NCBI GenBank assembly: GCA_021299735.1 | Contig: JAJTEM010000011.1 | Location: forward strand, 1 to 64,000 | Length of the DNA: 64,000 bases | From: Burkholderiales bacterium | GTDB taxonomy: Bacteria > Pseudomonadota > Gammaproteobacteria > Burkholderiales > Burkholderiaceae_B | Direction: 5' to 3' | Part shown: in pieces, positions 1 to 7,214 of the stretch | How positions within the stretch are numbered: position 1 is the first letter of the stretch | How the letters are laid out: each line of letters opens with the position of its first letter | The notes under the pieces: model-generated | What the model was told of the DNA's origin: nothing | The model's input: the letters and a program-made list of their open reading frames with translations, nothing else | Databases searched by the model: none | Translations under genes and position numbers: made by a program

Positions 1-85
1 CCCTTCCCATCCCGAACAGGACCGTGAAACGCCTTAGCGCCGATGATAGTGTGCATTCGCATGTGAAAGTAGGACATCGTCAGGC
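1..85 (+). rRNA. rrf: 5S ribosomal RNA, 3' part (5' end outside window)
   Basis: The first 85 bases read as the 3' two-thirds of a bacterial 5S rRNA: the CCATCCCGAACAGG loop, the GCGCCGATGATAGTGTG helix and the closing strand ATCGTCAGGC that pairs with the missing 5' end. It marks the end of an rrn operon that lies upstream of the window. The 3' end is placed by the closing stem and is good to a few bases. Confidence 0.93.
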
Positions 86-96
86 TCTCCAATTCC

Positions 97-133
97 AAAA
101 ACCCCGCTCTCAACCTAGAGGCGGGGTTTTTTA
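97..133 (+). terminator. Intrinsic terminator of the rRNA operon
   Basis: An AACCCCGC-type arm is repeated as GCGGGGTT after a short loop (one bulged base) and is followed by a run of T. It starts about 12 bases after the 5S 3' end, as expected for an rrn operon terminator. Confidence 0.85.
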
Positions 134-161
134 CTTCTTCCTTCCAATGAAGTGAACATCT

Positions 162-188
162 AAAAAGGCCAGTTCATATAGAACTGGC
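162..188 (-). terminator. Terminator of the beta-lactamase-like gene
   Basis: A perfect 8-bp stem (GCCAGTTC / GAACTGGC, 5-base loop) is followed on the minus strand by a short T run. It lies about 60 bases beyond the stop codon at 247. The same stem sequence is used in the terminator at 46034-46066. Confidence 0.7.
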
Positions 189-246
189 TTGCTTACTGTC
201 CTTCTAAAACTGGTAGCACCTGCTTTCTGCTTGCTTTTTTATTCCT

Positions 247-1506
247 TTATTTCAACACGCTGCAATTCGTACTAACAGACACCAACACTTTGCCCAGGGC
301 GGGCACAGAACGTGGGTCGAGCGATTTTCCGGTGTTTAAAAAAGCAACCGAAATATCACGCGCCGGATCTGCCCAAGTAACAATATTGATCAAGCCCAGA
401 TGACCGTATGCATTGCGCGCTTTCACTCCAAACAGTGAAAATATATTTTCACCAAGCATAAAACCAGTCGAGAATCGGATGGGAATCATCAAGGTTTGAT
501 CAAGTGTCAGTGGGCCTGCGGGTCGGGTAGCTAACTTTATGGTGTTTTCTTCAAACATCTTATGGCCGTTGTAAGTCCCGCCGTCCAGCATCATTTGGTA
601 AAAGCGACTGACTTCATCGGCTGTGCCATAAATATTTCCCGCTGGGATACTGGCATTCATGAATCCACTGCTGTTTGAAATATTCGCTATTTTTTCGAAT
701 TCAATGTTGAGAGCGCGTTTTGCCAACACATTGATAGGGAATACAGGTGCTGCACCAGTGCTGTAGTTGAATGCAGCTGCCTGCTGGTGTTGTTCATCAA
801 GCCCATACGTAAGGTATTTTGCACCCAGTGGTTTGGCAATAAATTCGTGTAAGGCTGATTCAATTGATTTGCCTGTAACTCTTTTAACAAGCTCCCCCAA
901 GATGTATCCGCCAACAATCGCGTGGTAGGCCTGTTGGCTTCCATCGCCTCGATTGGTATATCCGGAGTTGATCAAATCGATCACGCTGTCCCATTTGAAC
1001 AGCAGGGAGGGATGTGGGTTACTGATTGGTATTTTTGGAACCCCGGCTCTGTGCGCCAATACTTGTGCGATCGTAATATTTTCTTTGCCATTGCAAGCAA
1101 ATTCAGGAATGTATTTTCCGATCGTGTCGTTCAGTTCGAGTTTGCCTTGCTCGCACAATTTGTGAATCAGCATGGCAGTGATTGCCTTGGATGCGGAAAA
1201 TAAACAAATCGGCGTATCGGGAGTCATTGGCACCTGATCGACCTCCTCATCCGGATGATTCGGAGGGGGGTTGCCCCGTGCGTGACCAATCGAGCGTTTG
1301 AGTATAATTTCACCTTGACGGCGAATAACCATTGTCATTCCAGGTTGCAAACCTGTTTTATAAAAGCTTTCAACACTGCTCCAAATGGCTTCTACATTGT
1401 CGCGAGTCATGCTTACATCGTAAGGGCTTTTTTCTGCTTTGGAGTCGATATGCGTCACTGACCCCACGTTTCTTGGAACGGAAACGATATTGTATTTTTT
1501 GAACAT
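247..1506 (-). CDS. Serine hydrolase, class C beta-lactamase-like / esterase family
   Basis: A 419-residue member of the penicillin-binding-protein-like serine hydrolases (Pfam beta-lactamase; esterase EstB and family VIII esterases belong here). The catalytic Ser-Xaa-Xaa-Lys motif is visible as SASK near residue 104, inside a segment matching helix 2 of the fold. A tyrosine in YHA near residue 193 sits where these proteins have Tyr-Xaa-Asn. HLGL near residue 368 sits where the KTG/HxG box is expected. No signal peptide is seen, so it is probably cytoplasmic and more likely an esterase than a resistance beta-lactamase. It is a single gene with its own terminator downstream. Substrate cannot be deduced. 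Confidence 0.8.
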   Translation of the reverse strand: MFKKYNIVSVPRNVGSVTHIDSKAEKSPYDVSMTRDNVEAIWSSVESFYKTGLQPGMTMVIRRQGEIILKRSIGHARGNPPPNHPDEEVDQVPMTPDTPICLFSASKAITAMLIHKLCEQGKLELNDTIGKYIPEFACNGKENITIAQVLAHRAGVPKIPISNPHPSLLFKWDSVIDLINSGYTNRGDGSQQAYHAIVGGYILGELVKRVTGKSIESALHEFIAKPLGAKYLTYGLDEQHQQAAAFNYSTGAAPVFPINVLAKRALNIEFEKIANISNSSGFMNASIPAGNIYGTADEVSRFYQMMLDGGTYNGHKMFEENTIKLATRPAGPLTLDQTLMIPIRFSTGFMLGENIFSLFGVKARNAYGHLGLINIVTWADPARDISVAFLNTGKSLDPRSVPALGKVLVSVSTNCSVLK

Positions 1507-1602
1507 AAATTGGGCTTGTCTCGTTGTTGTAAGTTTTTGTATAACTCACAAGTATTATTCCAAGCCAAAGCCCAGGTCAATTTAGTTTTTAGGGCCGACT
1601 CT

Positions 1603-2529
1603 CTAGCTTCGCGATGGGCCGGTTTTACTGTTTTGAGTTCTTTGATGCAGCTCTCGTATAAATTCATCGATTGGTTTCGAAGTACTGCCTTTGAAAAAGA
1701 GGATGGGCGAGAGTGTGCCAATCAGGGTCACGTGATCGGTTCCTTCAACCGTTTCGACCTTTGACTGATTTCCTGCGGCCTTCAATGCTTGGTGAAGTGC
1801 ATTTGTGTTTCGGTCGATGCTGACCAAGGTATCACTTTGCGGAGCCAATAATAGTGAAGGAACGTTCGGTGTAGCGGCGTAATCGATTGGCTGTGATTGT
1901 GGTGGATAGTCAGGATGATTAAAAACCGGTTGTACGTCGCGGTCATTAATCGGATAAATATTGTAAGCACCAGCCAATCCAATTAAGCCTCGAATGCTTC
2001 CATCATGTTCAACGCCAGCAGCGTTTAGCCAACGGGGATCTAGAGCGAGCATTGCTGCGTTGTAGGCTCCTGCACTGTGGCCCATCAAAACATATTGCTG
2101 AGCAGGTTTAAAATTCTGGTACTCAGGTTTTTGAAGTTCTTTTTTCAGATGCGCAATACTTTGTGCGCCATCTTTCAAAAAATCAGGATATTGCACTTCG
2201 GGGTATAAACGGTAGTTGGGCACAGCGGTGATGTAGCCCATGGATGCAAGCCGTCGTCCAACAAATTCATATTCTGATTTGTCTCCCCGATTCCAGCTTC
2301 CACCGTAAAAGAAAACAACCACAGGTGTGGTGTTGAATTCATCGCTGGGATTGTCGGGCAGGTAAAGGTCGTATTTTAATTTCGGGTGTGTGCCAAATTC
2401 AATGTCCTCTTTTACCTCAGCGGTATAAATTTTAGACACCGAGTTGACCACCTGGAGGGCAGAGCAGCCGCCCAAAAGGACCAAGGGGATAACTTTTAGG
2501 CTGCGTAAAAAACGTAATGTTGATTTCAT
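1603..2529 (-). CDS. Alpha/beta hydrolase lipoprotein (carboxylesterase-like)
   Basis: A 308-residue protein whose N-terminus is a lipoprotein signal (hydrophobic stretch ending in the lipobox LGGC near residue 22), so it is probably anchored in the envelope. The alpha/beta hydrolase fold is indicated by an oxyanion-hole segment (FFYGGSW near residue 74) followed by the nucleophile elbow GHSAG near residue 150. A late Asp and a His in the TDHVTL segment can complete the triad. This resembles the BD-FAE/carboxylesterase group. It lies in the same direction as the beta-lactamase-like gene, 96 bases upstream of it, so they may be co-transcribed. Substrate unknown. Confidence 0.8.
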   Translation of the reverse strand: MKSTLRFLRSLKVIPLVLLGGCSALQVVNSVSKIYTAEVKEDIEFGTHPKLKYDLYLPDNPSDEFNTTPVVVFFYGGSWNRGDKSEYEFVGRRLASMGYITAVPNYRLYPEVQYPDFLKDGAQSIAHLKKELQKPEYQNFKPAQQYVLMGHSAGAYNAAMLALDPRWLNAAGVEHDGSIRGLIGLAGAYNIYPINDRDVQPVFNHPDYPPQSQPIDYAATPNVPSLLLAPQSDTLVSIDRNTNALHQALKAAGNQSKVETVEGTDHVTLIGTLSPILFFKGSTSKPIDEFIRELHQRTQNSKTGPSRS

Positions 2530-2613
2530 GGGGTACTACAGTAGTGCGAGCAGGCAGTACTGATAATTAACGATTGTTTATATTAAACAGAATTTGAACG
2601 CAGGATAAAGACG

Positions 2614-2785
2614 ATGGTAGCAATTGACAAGAACATGTCTGTGTGTGACGGAGACCTCGGTGTATATCGCAAGTTGGATTCTAAAGGATCTGCTCGATCA
2701 GGGTCTGACAGTGCATGCAGCGGTACGTGATTCGAGTAGAGAAAGTTCGATTGCGCATCTGTTGAAGTTGGTCATGACGGCCTAA
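2614..2785 (+). pseudogene. Decayed 5' fragment of an extended-SDR NAD(P)-dependent reductase
   Basis: Reading from ATG 2614, the first codons (M-V-A-I-D-K-N-M-S-V-C) run into a GT repeat near 2641-2647. A one-dinucleotide shift is needed to continue as VTETSVYIASWILKDLLDQG and then TVHAAVRD..SSIAHLLKL, ending at TAA 2783. The shape matches the N-terminal Rossmann strand and first helix of dihydroflavonol-reductase-like SDRs (typically VTGATGYIASWIVKDLL), but the glycine motif is degraded to TETSV. Only about 57 codons remain. The rest of the gene is missing and an IS lies directly after it. Identity is inferred from pattern memory alone. Confidence 0.6.
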
Positions 2786-2786
2786 G
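2783..2786. repeat. Target-site duplication TAAG, left copy
   Basis: The four bases TAAG directly precede the left inverted repeat of the IS and are repeated at 4000-4003. Four-base duplications are typical of the IS407 group of the IS3 family. The duplication being intact suggests a simple and fairly recent insertion. Confidence 0.8.
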
Positions 2787-2811
2787 TGACCTGCCCGGGA
2801 ATTTCCTACCA
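2787..2811. repeat. IS left inverted repeat
   Basis: The sequence beginning TGACCTGCCCGGGAATTTCC matches the inward-read right end (TGACCTGCCCCGGATTTTTC) with a one-base gap and a few mismatches. It ends close to the orfB stop codon at 2806. Confidence 0.8.
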
Positions 2812-3672
2812 CTGAGAACTTAACTTTCTGGTCTCGGTTGGTAAATCGTTTTTCAATCCTGCCACGAATTCATTCGGGGTCAGGTAGTTCAAACTGGAAT
2901 GCGGTCTCACTGCATTGTAATGCTGCCTCCAGTCTTCAATAATCACTCGTGCTTCAAGTCTGTTTCGAAACCACTCCATCGACAGGCATTCATCTCTGAA
3001 TTTTCCGTTGAAGCTTTCGTTGGTACCGTTTTGCGATGGCTTACCAGGATCAATTAAAACGCTCTCAAGTTTCTCTTGCACCGCCCATTCCAGAAGCTTG
3101 GTGGCCACGAATTCCGGACCGTTGTCACTCCTGAGGTATCGTGGTGCACCGCGCACACTGATCAGCTTGCTCAGCACATCAATGACTCGTTTGGAGCGAA
3201 TGCTGCCAGCCACATCGATCGCCAGGCATTCTCGTGTGTATTCATCCACAACGGTCAGACATTTGATGGTTTGACCATTGGCACAGGCGTCATACACAAA
3301 ATCGTAGCTCCAGACGGTGTTGCGTTGATCAGGCATCTTGGGCCGTGGCGCAGCGCTGGCAATCGCTCTACGCCGCTTCTTCTTTGCTGGCACCTGCAAA
3401 CCTGCTTGGCTCCATAGCCTTGAACAACGCTCTTTGCCGATCTGCAGGCCTTCTCTGGCCAAGAACACTCGGATTCGTCTTGATCCAAATCTTGGGTATT
3501 GCCCTGACAGGCGCCTCATCACGTCAATCACCGGCAAGTCTCGACTGGGCATCTTGCGTTCGTAATACAGGCCTGATCGGGCTACTTGCATCAGCGTGCA
3601 GGCACGTCGTTGGCTCACCCCACGACCAATCGCGTAATGGGCCTGTTCAAGACGCGCTTGCACGCTCACCAC
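2806..3672 (-). CDS. IS3-family transposase OrfB, DDE integrase domain
   Basis: A 288-residue frame carrying the IS3 OrfB architecture: an N-terminal HTH_21-like region (residues about 20-70, including the YPRFGSRRIRVFL motif) and an rve/DDE integrase core. The catalytic residues can be placed at Asp in WSYDF (about residue 124), Asp in RSDNGPEF (about 184) and Glu in NGTNESFNGKFRDEC (about 220). It starts at GTG 3672, inside the end of orfA and one frame back, so it is normally made as an OrfAB fusion by -1 frameshifting. The reading frame is complete with an intact C-terminus. Confidence 0.93.
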   Translation of the reverse strand: MVSVQARLEQAHYAIGRGVSQRRACTLMQVARSGLYYERKMPSRDLPVIDVMRRLSGQYPRFGSRRIRVFLAREGLQIGKERCSRLWSQAGLQVPAKKKRRRAIASAAPRPKMPDQRNTVWSYDFVYDACANGQTIKCLTVVDEYTRECLAIDVAGSIRSKRVIDVLSKLISVRGAPRYLRSDNGPEFVATKLLEWAVQEKLESVLIDPGKPSQNGTNESFNGKFRDECLSMEWFRNRLEARVIIEDWRQHYNAVRPHSSLNYLTPNEFVAGLKNDLPTETRKLSSQW

Positions 3673-3941
3673 TTTTTTCTGTTGATTTCCTTCATTACCT
3701 CGATTTCAAGGTCACGGTCCACCAGCAGTTTGCGCAGCCTGGCGTTCTCGGCCTCCAGTGTCTTTAAGCGTCGGACCTCATCGGTTTCCAAATCCCCAAA
3801 CTTCTTGCGCCATGCGTAAATCGTCGGTTCGCTCACGCCGTGGCGTTTGGCCACTTCCACGACCGTGTCTTTGTCTGTTTCTCTCAGGATTCGAACAATC
3901 TGTTCATCACTGAATCGGGCTCGCTTCATTTCGTCTCTCAC
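3666..3941 (-). CDS. IS3-family transposase OrfA, HTH domain
   Basis: A 91-residue HTH_Tnp_1 protein: a helix-turn-helix in residues about 10-45 (E-V-A-K-R-H-G-V-S-E-P-T-I-Y-A-W) and a leucine-zipper-like helix in residues about 58-85 used for multimerisation. It ends INRKKW-stop, overlapping orfB by 7 bases. It binds the inverted repeats and regulates transposition together with the OrfAB fusion. Confidence 0.93.
   Translation of the reverse strand: MRDEMKRARFSDEQIVRILRETDKDTVVEVAKRHGVSEPTIYAWRKKFGDLETDEVRRLKTLEAENARLRKLLVDRDLEIEVMKEINRKKW
3672..3678 (-). other. Programmed -1 frameshift site A-AAA-AAG
   Basis: On the minus strand the orfA codons AGA AAA AAG contain the canonical slippery heptamer A AAA AAG. 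Slipping back one base enters the orfB frame at GTG GTG AGC. This is the usual mechanism for producing the IS3 OrfAB transposase. Confidence 0.8.
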
Positions 3942-3974
3942 TTCGTTGAGAGACCATTGTAATTAAGTCACGTT

Positions 3975-3999
3975 GGATCGAAAAATCCGGGGCAGGTCA
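3975..3999. repeat. IS right inverted repeat
   Basis: Read inward from 3999 this end begins TGACCTGCCC, matching the left end at 2787. Confidence 0.8.
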
Positions 4000-4003
4000 T
4001 AAG
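4000..4003. repeat. Target-site duplication TAAG, right copy
   Basis: Second copy of the TAAG duplication, directly after the right inverted repeat. It lies just before the stop codon of the Ada-like gene. Confidence 0.8.
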
Positions 4004-4005
4004 CT

Positions 4006-4881
4006 CTATTTTTGAATCTGGCCCTGCTCCCAAAGATGCAGGGCTTTTTTACGCTCGGATTGCCAGCGGTATTGCCCAAGTTCTCCAGTGGCTTGTATGA
4101 CCCGATGACATGGAATTAAAAAAGCAATAGGGTTTTTTGCCACGGCACTTCCCACGGCCCGACTGGCGGATGATTTGCCAATTGAGTTGGCAATTTGTTG
4201 ATAGCTGGCAAGTTGGCCGATCGGCAAATGAATCAAGGCTTGCCAAACTTGTAGCTGAAATGGCGTTCCGCGCAGGTACACGTTTAGTTCAAAGGGCGCT
4301 TGGCTTGCCCGGTCGAAAATCGGTTCGATCAGCAGTTTTATTTTTGAGTCTGATTCGATAAAAGTAGCCTTGGGGTATAGGTTCGATATTCCATTTTTCC
4401 AATCCCGATAAGTTAATTCATCGGTTTCAAACTCCAGACTATTAATGCCTTTATTCGTGAGGCAAACAAATACTTGACCAAACGGGCTGCTTGCCTCACC
4501 AATAATGAATGTTTGATTCAATCCTGCATTCTTGATTTCGCCAGGTGTAAGGGCCTCAAATTTCAGCATGAGGTTGTGAAGTTTGCTACTGCTTGACAGG
4601 CCGAGTGTAGTGCTGGTTTCAAGCATGCTGTGTCCTGCGGCGATTAGCTTTCGGGCATGGTCTTTTTGAAGGCACTGGAAAAACTGTTTTGGGCTTATCC
4701 CCGCCCACTCGGTGAAGGTGCGTTGCAGGTGATGTGGGGACGTATTCAGATGCCTGGCCAGCAGGGTGAGTTTGGGTTCCACCGCTGTGGCTTCAGTTGC
4801 AAAGTGGTTGGCATGTTGTTCCAGTATTTGAATTGCTTTCGCAACAAGTTTGTATTGCTTTTGGGTTTCAAATTGTGTCAC
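4006..4881 (-). CDS. AraC-HTH / methylated-DNA--protein-cysteine methyltransferase (Ada-like)
   Basis: A 291-residue protein with an AraC-type helix-turn-helix (residues about 25-118) followed by an O6-alkylguanine-DNA alkyltransferase domain. The acceptor cysteine is in the signature IPCHRV near residue 257. The fold's helix residues (Y-Q-Q-I-A-N and R-A-V-G-S-A) precede it. It repairs O6-methylguanine by irreversible transfer of the methyl group to itself. Compared with E. coli Ada (about 354 residues), the N-terminal zinc/phosphotriester domain with Cys38 is absent, so methylation-triggered activation through that domain is not possible. An IS ends 6 bases past its stop codon. Confidence 0.88.
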   Translation of the reverse strand: MTQFETQKQYKLVAKAIQILEQHANHFATEATAVEPKLTLLARHLNTSPHHLQRTFTEWAGISPKQFFQCLQKDHARKLIAAGHSMLETSTTLGLSSSSKLHNLMLKFEALTPGEIKNAGLNQTFIIGEASSPFGQVFVCLTNKGINSLEFETDELTYRDWKNGISNLYPKATFIESDSKIKLLIEPIFDRASQAPFELNVYLRGTPFQLQVWQALIHLPIGQLASYQQIANSIGKSSASRAVGSAVAKNPIAFLIPCHRVIQATGELGQYRWQSERKKALHLWEQGQIQK

Positions 4882-5161
4882 GGCGATGTTCTGAATGTTT
4901 AATCACTTTGTCAGTGTGATTCTTACAGCTTGTTAGGACAATCTGTTTCTTGCGCAAATTGAAACTTGGGCGCACAGTGAGAATCGAAATTTACCCACAA
5001 GTTACATGACTTTTTGCTAGTGCTTTTCTATTTCTTGTGGGTATTGTTCGATTTGTGAATCTAAAAGGAGTGTGTCTTAGTATGAGGGGTAACAATTACA
5101 CACTTTAGACTAGTTATCGCACCATCTATCAAGAGGCCAAAAAGGCCCTGAGGAGACACAC
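4882..5161. other. 280-base intergenic region between divergent genes
   Basis: A region between the divergent Ada-like gene and the DUF1302 gene. It is AT-rich and must hold promoters in both directions, but I cannot name a convincing -35/-10 pair. A ribosome binding site GAGGAGA lies 6-12 bases before ATG 5162. No RNA gene or open frame with support is seen. Confidence 0.5.
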
Positions 5162-7159
5162 ATGGCCGGTTTTCTGCCTAAGAATTCCACACTTAAGTTC
5201 GCCGTTTTATCTGCGCTAGCCTCTATGCACGGCCTGTCAGCCGCCGCGGGTGCCTTTGAGGGGCCCGCGGGTATAGAAGGCCGCTGGGCGATGGAGGTGA
5301 CCGTTGGTGCATCCATGCGCATGAAGGAGGCTGACGAGTCTTTGGTGTTTATTGGCAACGGTGGCAGGGCTTCTAGCGGCACGGTTGACGATGGCAATTT
5401 GAATTACAAGAAAGGCGATGTATTCAATGCTGTTGCGAAGGCTGTGGGCGAGCTTGAGCTTAAAAAAGACAACTACGGTATTTTTGTTCGAGCCAAGGCA
5501 TTTTCGGATTTTCACAACAGAAGCAATAAAGTACCCCATGGTTCGCCCAACAACGGATTTCGGCCCAATGAACCTTTGAATGACAACGGGTTTGACAAAG
5601 GTACAAAGTTCGAAGATGCCCAGTTTCTAGACGCTTATTTCTTCGGAAATTATGAGCCACTGGGCAAGCCACTGACTGTGAAAATTGGTAACCAAGTAGT
5701 GACTTGGGGTGAGGCGCTGTTCGTGCTGGGTGGCGTTAACCAATATTCCAACTTTGACTCGGCCGCGCTGCGTCGTCCAGGTGCGCAGTTAAAAGAGGTG
5801 TTTTTGCCGATTCCTCAAATTTCAGCGAATATTCAGGCAACGGATTCGCTTTCAGTCGAGGGCTTTGTCCAGTTGAATCATGAAAAAGTGGTGGCTGACG
5901 GTTGCGGCACTTTTTTCTCTCAAGCCGATTTGTTGAACTGTAATTTTCAGGGTTCTCCAATCAATCCCGGTGTGATTCAGGAGAATGTTCCCGGAATTGG
6001 TGCGGCTACGATCGATTTCACTGGTTTTAATGACAGGCAAAGTTTTTCAGGTGGCGGCACGGTGCTGATTAATGGCGCGCCAGCAAACACATCCACATTG
6101 GGTGCTTTAGGGCCAATTACAGGTTTAATCAGTGGCTTGACAAATTTACCGGCGGATTTGAGTGGATTGAATTTTCGAATGGCCCAGTTGGCGGACCGCA
6201 GACCAAAAGACTCGGGGCAAATTGGATTGTCAAGCCGTTACTACGCGGGTGAAATTGGTACCGAGTTTGGTGCCTACATCGTGAATTACCATCAGAGAAT
6301 TCCAAATCTCTCTTTGAAAAAAACGCCCTCTGGCTATGACGGTTCACTGTTCAACGGATTGTCTCTGGGTGGTCAGAGTGTAGTGAATCCACTGTCCTAT
6401 TTCTTTGACTATGGTGCAGAAAACATCCAGGTGGCAGGCATTTCAGCAGCGACGGAGTTGTTTGGCTACTCGGTATTTGGCGAAGTAAGTTACACCAAGG
6501 ATTTTCCTGCAGCTTACAACACAGCCGATTTGTTGAAGGGTGGTGCAACTGGTGATGGACCTTTGGCCCGCTACGGTGACAACACACAGTTCCCGGTTGG
6601 TTCCATCTTGCCGGGTTCGAAACCGCTGGACAAAATTCAGGCTCAGATGTCGACAATTGCTTTGTTCCCGCGTCGCCTAGGGGCTAGCCAGGTAGCCGTA
6701 ATTGGTGAAATTGGTGCACAAATGTGGCGTGGTATTGGTGATCCATTCACCAGCGAGCGATTTGGCCGGTCTCCAGCGTTTGGTGCAGGTGCGCATGCCA
6801 GCTACAACGGTGGTAACTGTAATGCGGGTGTCAATCCGAACCCGCAGAATTGTGCAGTGGATGGTTACGCAACAGAAACGGCTTTTGGTTACCGTGTTTT
6901 GTCGGTGGCACAGTACCCGGATGCGATATTCGGTGTGACCTTGGCGCCAAGAATTTTCTTCTCACATGACTTCAAGGGTTATTCAGCCGATGGTGTGTTC
7001 CTTGAAGACCGTATGAATTTGGGCTTGGGTGTGCGTGCTGAAATTCAGTCCGCGAGGTATTTTGCTGAGATGAACTACAGCATGTTCAATGACAAGGCTT
7101 ATTTTGACCCATTCAAAGACCGTGATTTTCTTTCTTTGGTAGTGGGCGCCAACCTGTAA
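5162..7159 (+). CDS. DUF1302 family outer-membrane-type protein
   Basis: A 665-residue protein starting with a signal-peptide-like segment (residues about 1-30, ending A-A-A-G-A-F) after a strong GAGGAGA ribosome binding site. The body has alternating aromatic/polar strands, many Tyr/Phe-rich segments and a final strand ending in hydrophobic residues (SLVVGANL). That pattern suits a beta-barrel. The pattern (G-R-W near residue 40, motifs such as W-G-E-A and N-Q-V-V) and the following DUF1329 gene place it in the DUF1302 family. It is first in a four-gene set with DUF1329, YCF48-like and RND genes, 55 bases before the next start. Role in export or import of a hydrophobic compound is inference; substrate unknown. 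Confidence 0.82.
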   Translation: MAGFLPKNSTLKFAVLSALASMHGLSAAAGAFEGPAGIEGRWAMEVTVGASMRMKEADESLVFIGNGGRASSGTVDDGNLNYKKGDVFNAVAKAVGELELKKDNYGIFVRAKAFSDFHNRSNKVPHGSPNNGFRPNEPLNDNGFDKGTKFEDAQFLDAYFFGNYEPLGKPLTVKIGNQVVTWGEALFVLGGVNQYSNFDSAALRRPGAQLKEVFLPIPQISANIQATDSLSVEGFVQLNHEKVVADGCGTFFSQADLLNCNFQGSPINPGVIQENVPGIGAATIDFTGFNDRQSFSGGGTVLINGAPANTSTLGALGPITGLISGLTNLPADLSGLNFRMAQLADRRPKDSGQIGLSSRYYAGEIGTEFGAYIVNYHQRIPNLSLKKTPSGYDGSLFNGLSLGGQSVVNPLSYFFDYGAENIQVAGISAATELFGYSVFGEVSYTKDFPAAYNTADLLKGGATGDGPLARYGDNTQFPVGSILPGSKPLDKIQAQMSTIALFPRRLGASQVAVIGEIGAQMWRGIGDPFTSERFGRSPAFGAGAHASYNGGNCNAGVNPNPQNCAVDGYATETAFGYRVLSVAQYPDAIFGVTLAPRIFFSHDFKGYSADGVFLEDRMNLGLGVRAEIQSARYFAEMNYSMFNDKAYFDPFKDRDFLSLVVGANL

Positions 7160-7214
7160 CAGGTGGAATGATGAGGGTGAGCCATTCGAGGTTTGTTTTT
7201 AGGAGAGTGTAGAT

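Larger units (their letters stand above)
2787..3999 (-). mobile_element. Complete IS3-family insertion sequence, IS407-like group (1213 bp)
   Basis: The ends are imperfect inverted repeats starting TGACCTGCCC: left end from 2787, right end read inward from 3999. They enclose two overlapping minus-strand transposase frames (orfA, orfB) with a slippery heptamer at their junction, the standard IS3 layout. The element is flanked by a 4-bp duplication TAAG. The right end stops 6 bases from the stop codon of the Ada-like gene, so that gene was not disrupted. Both frames are intact, so the element may be active. No second copy is present in the window. Confidence 0.92.
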
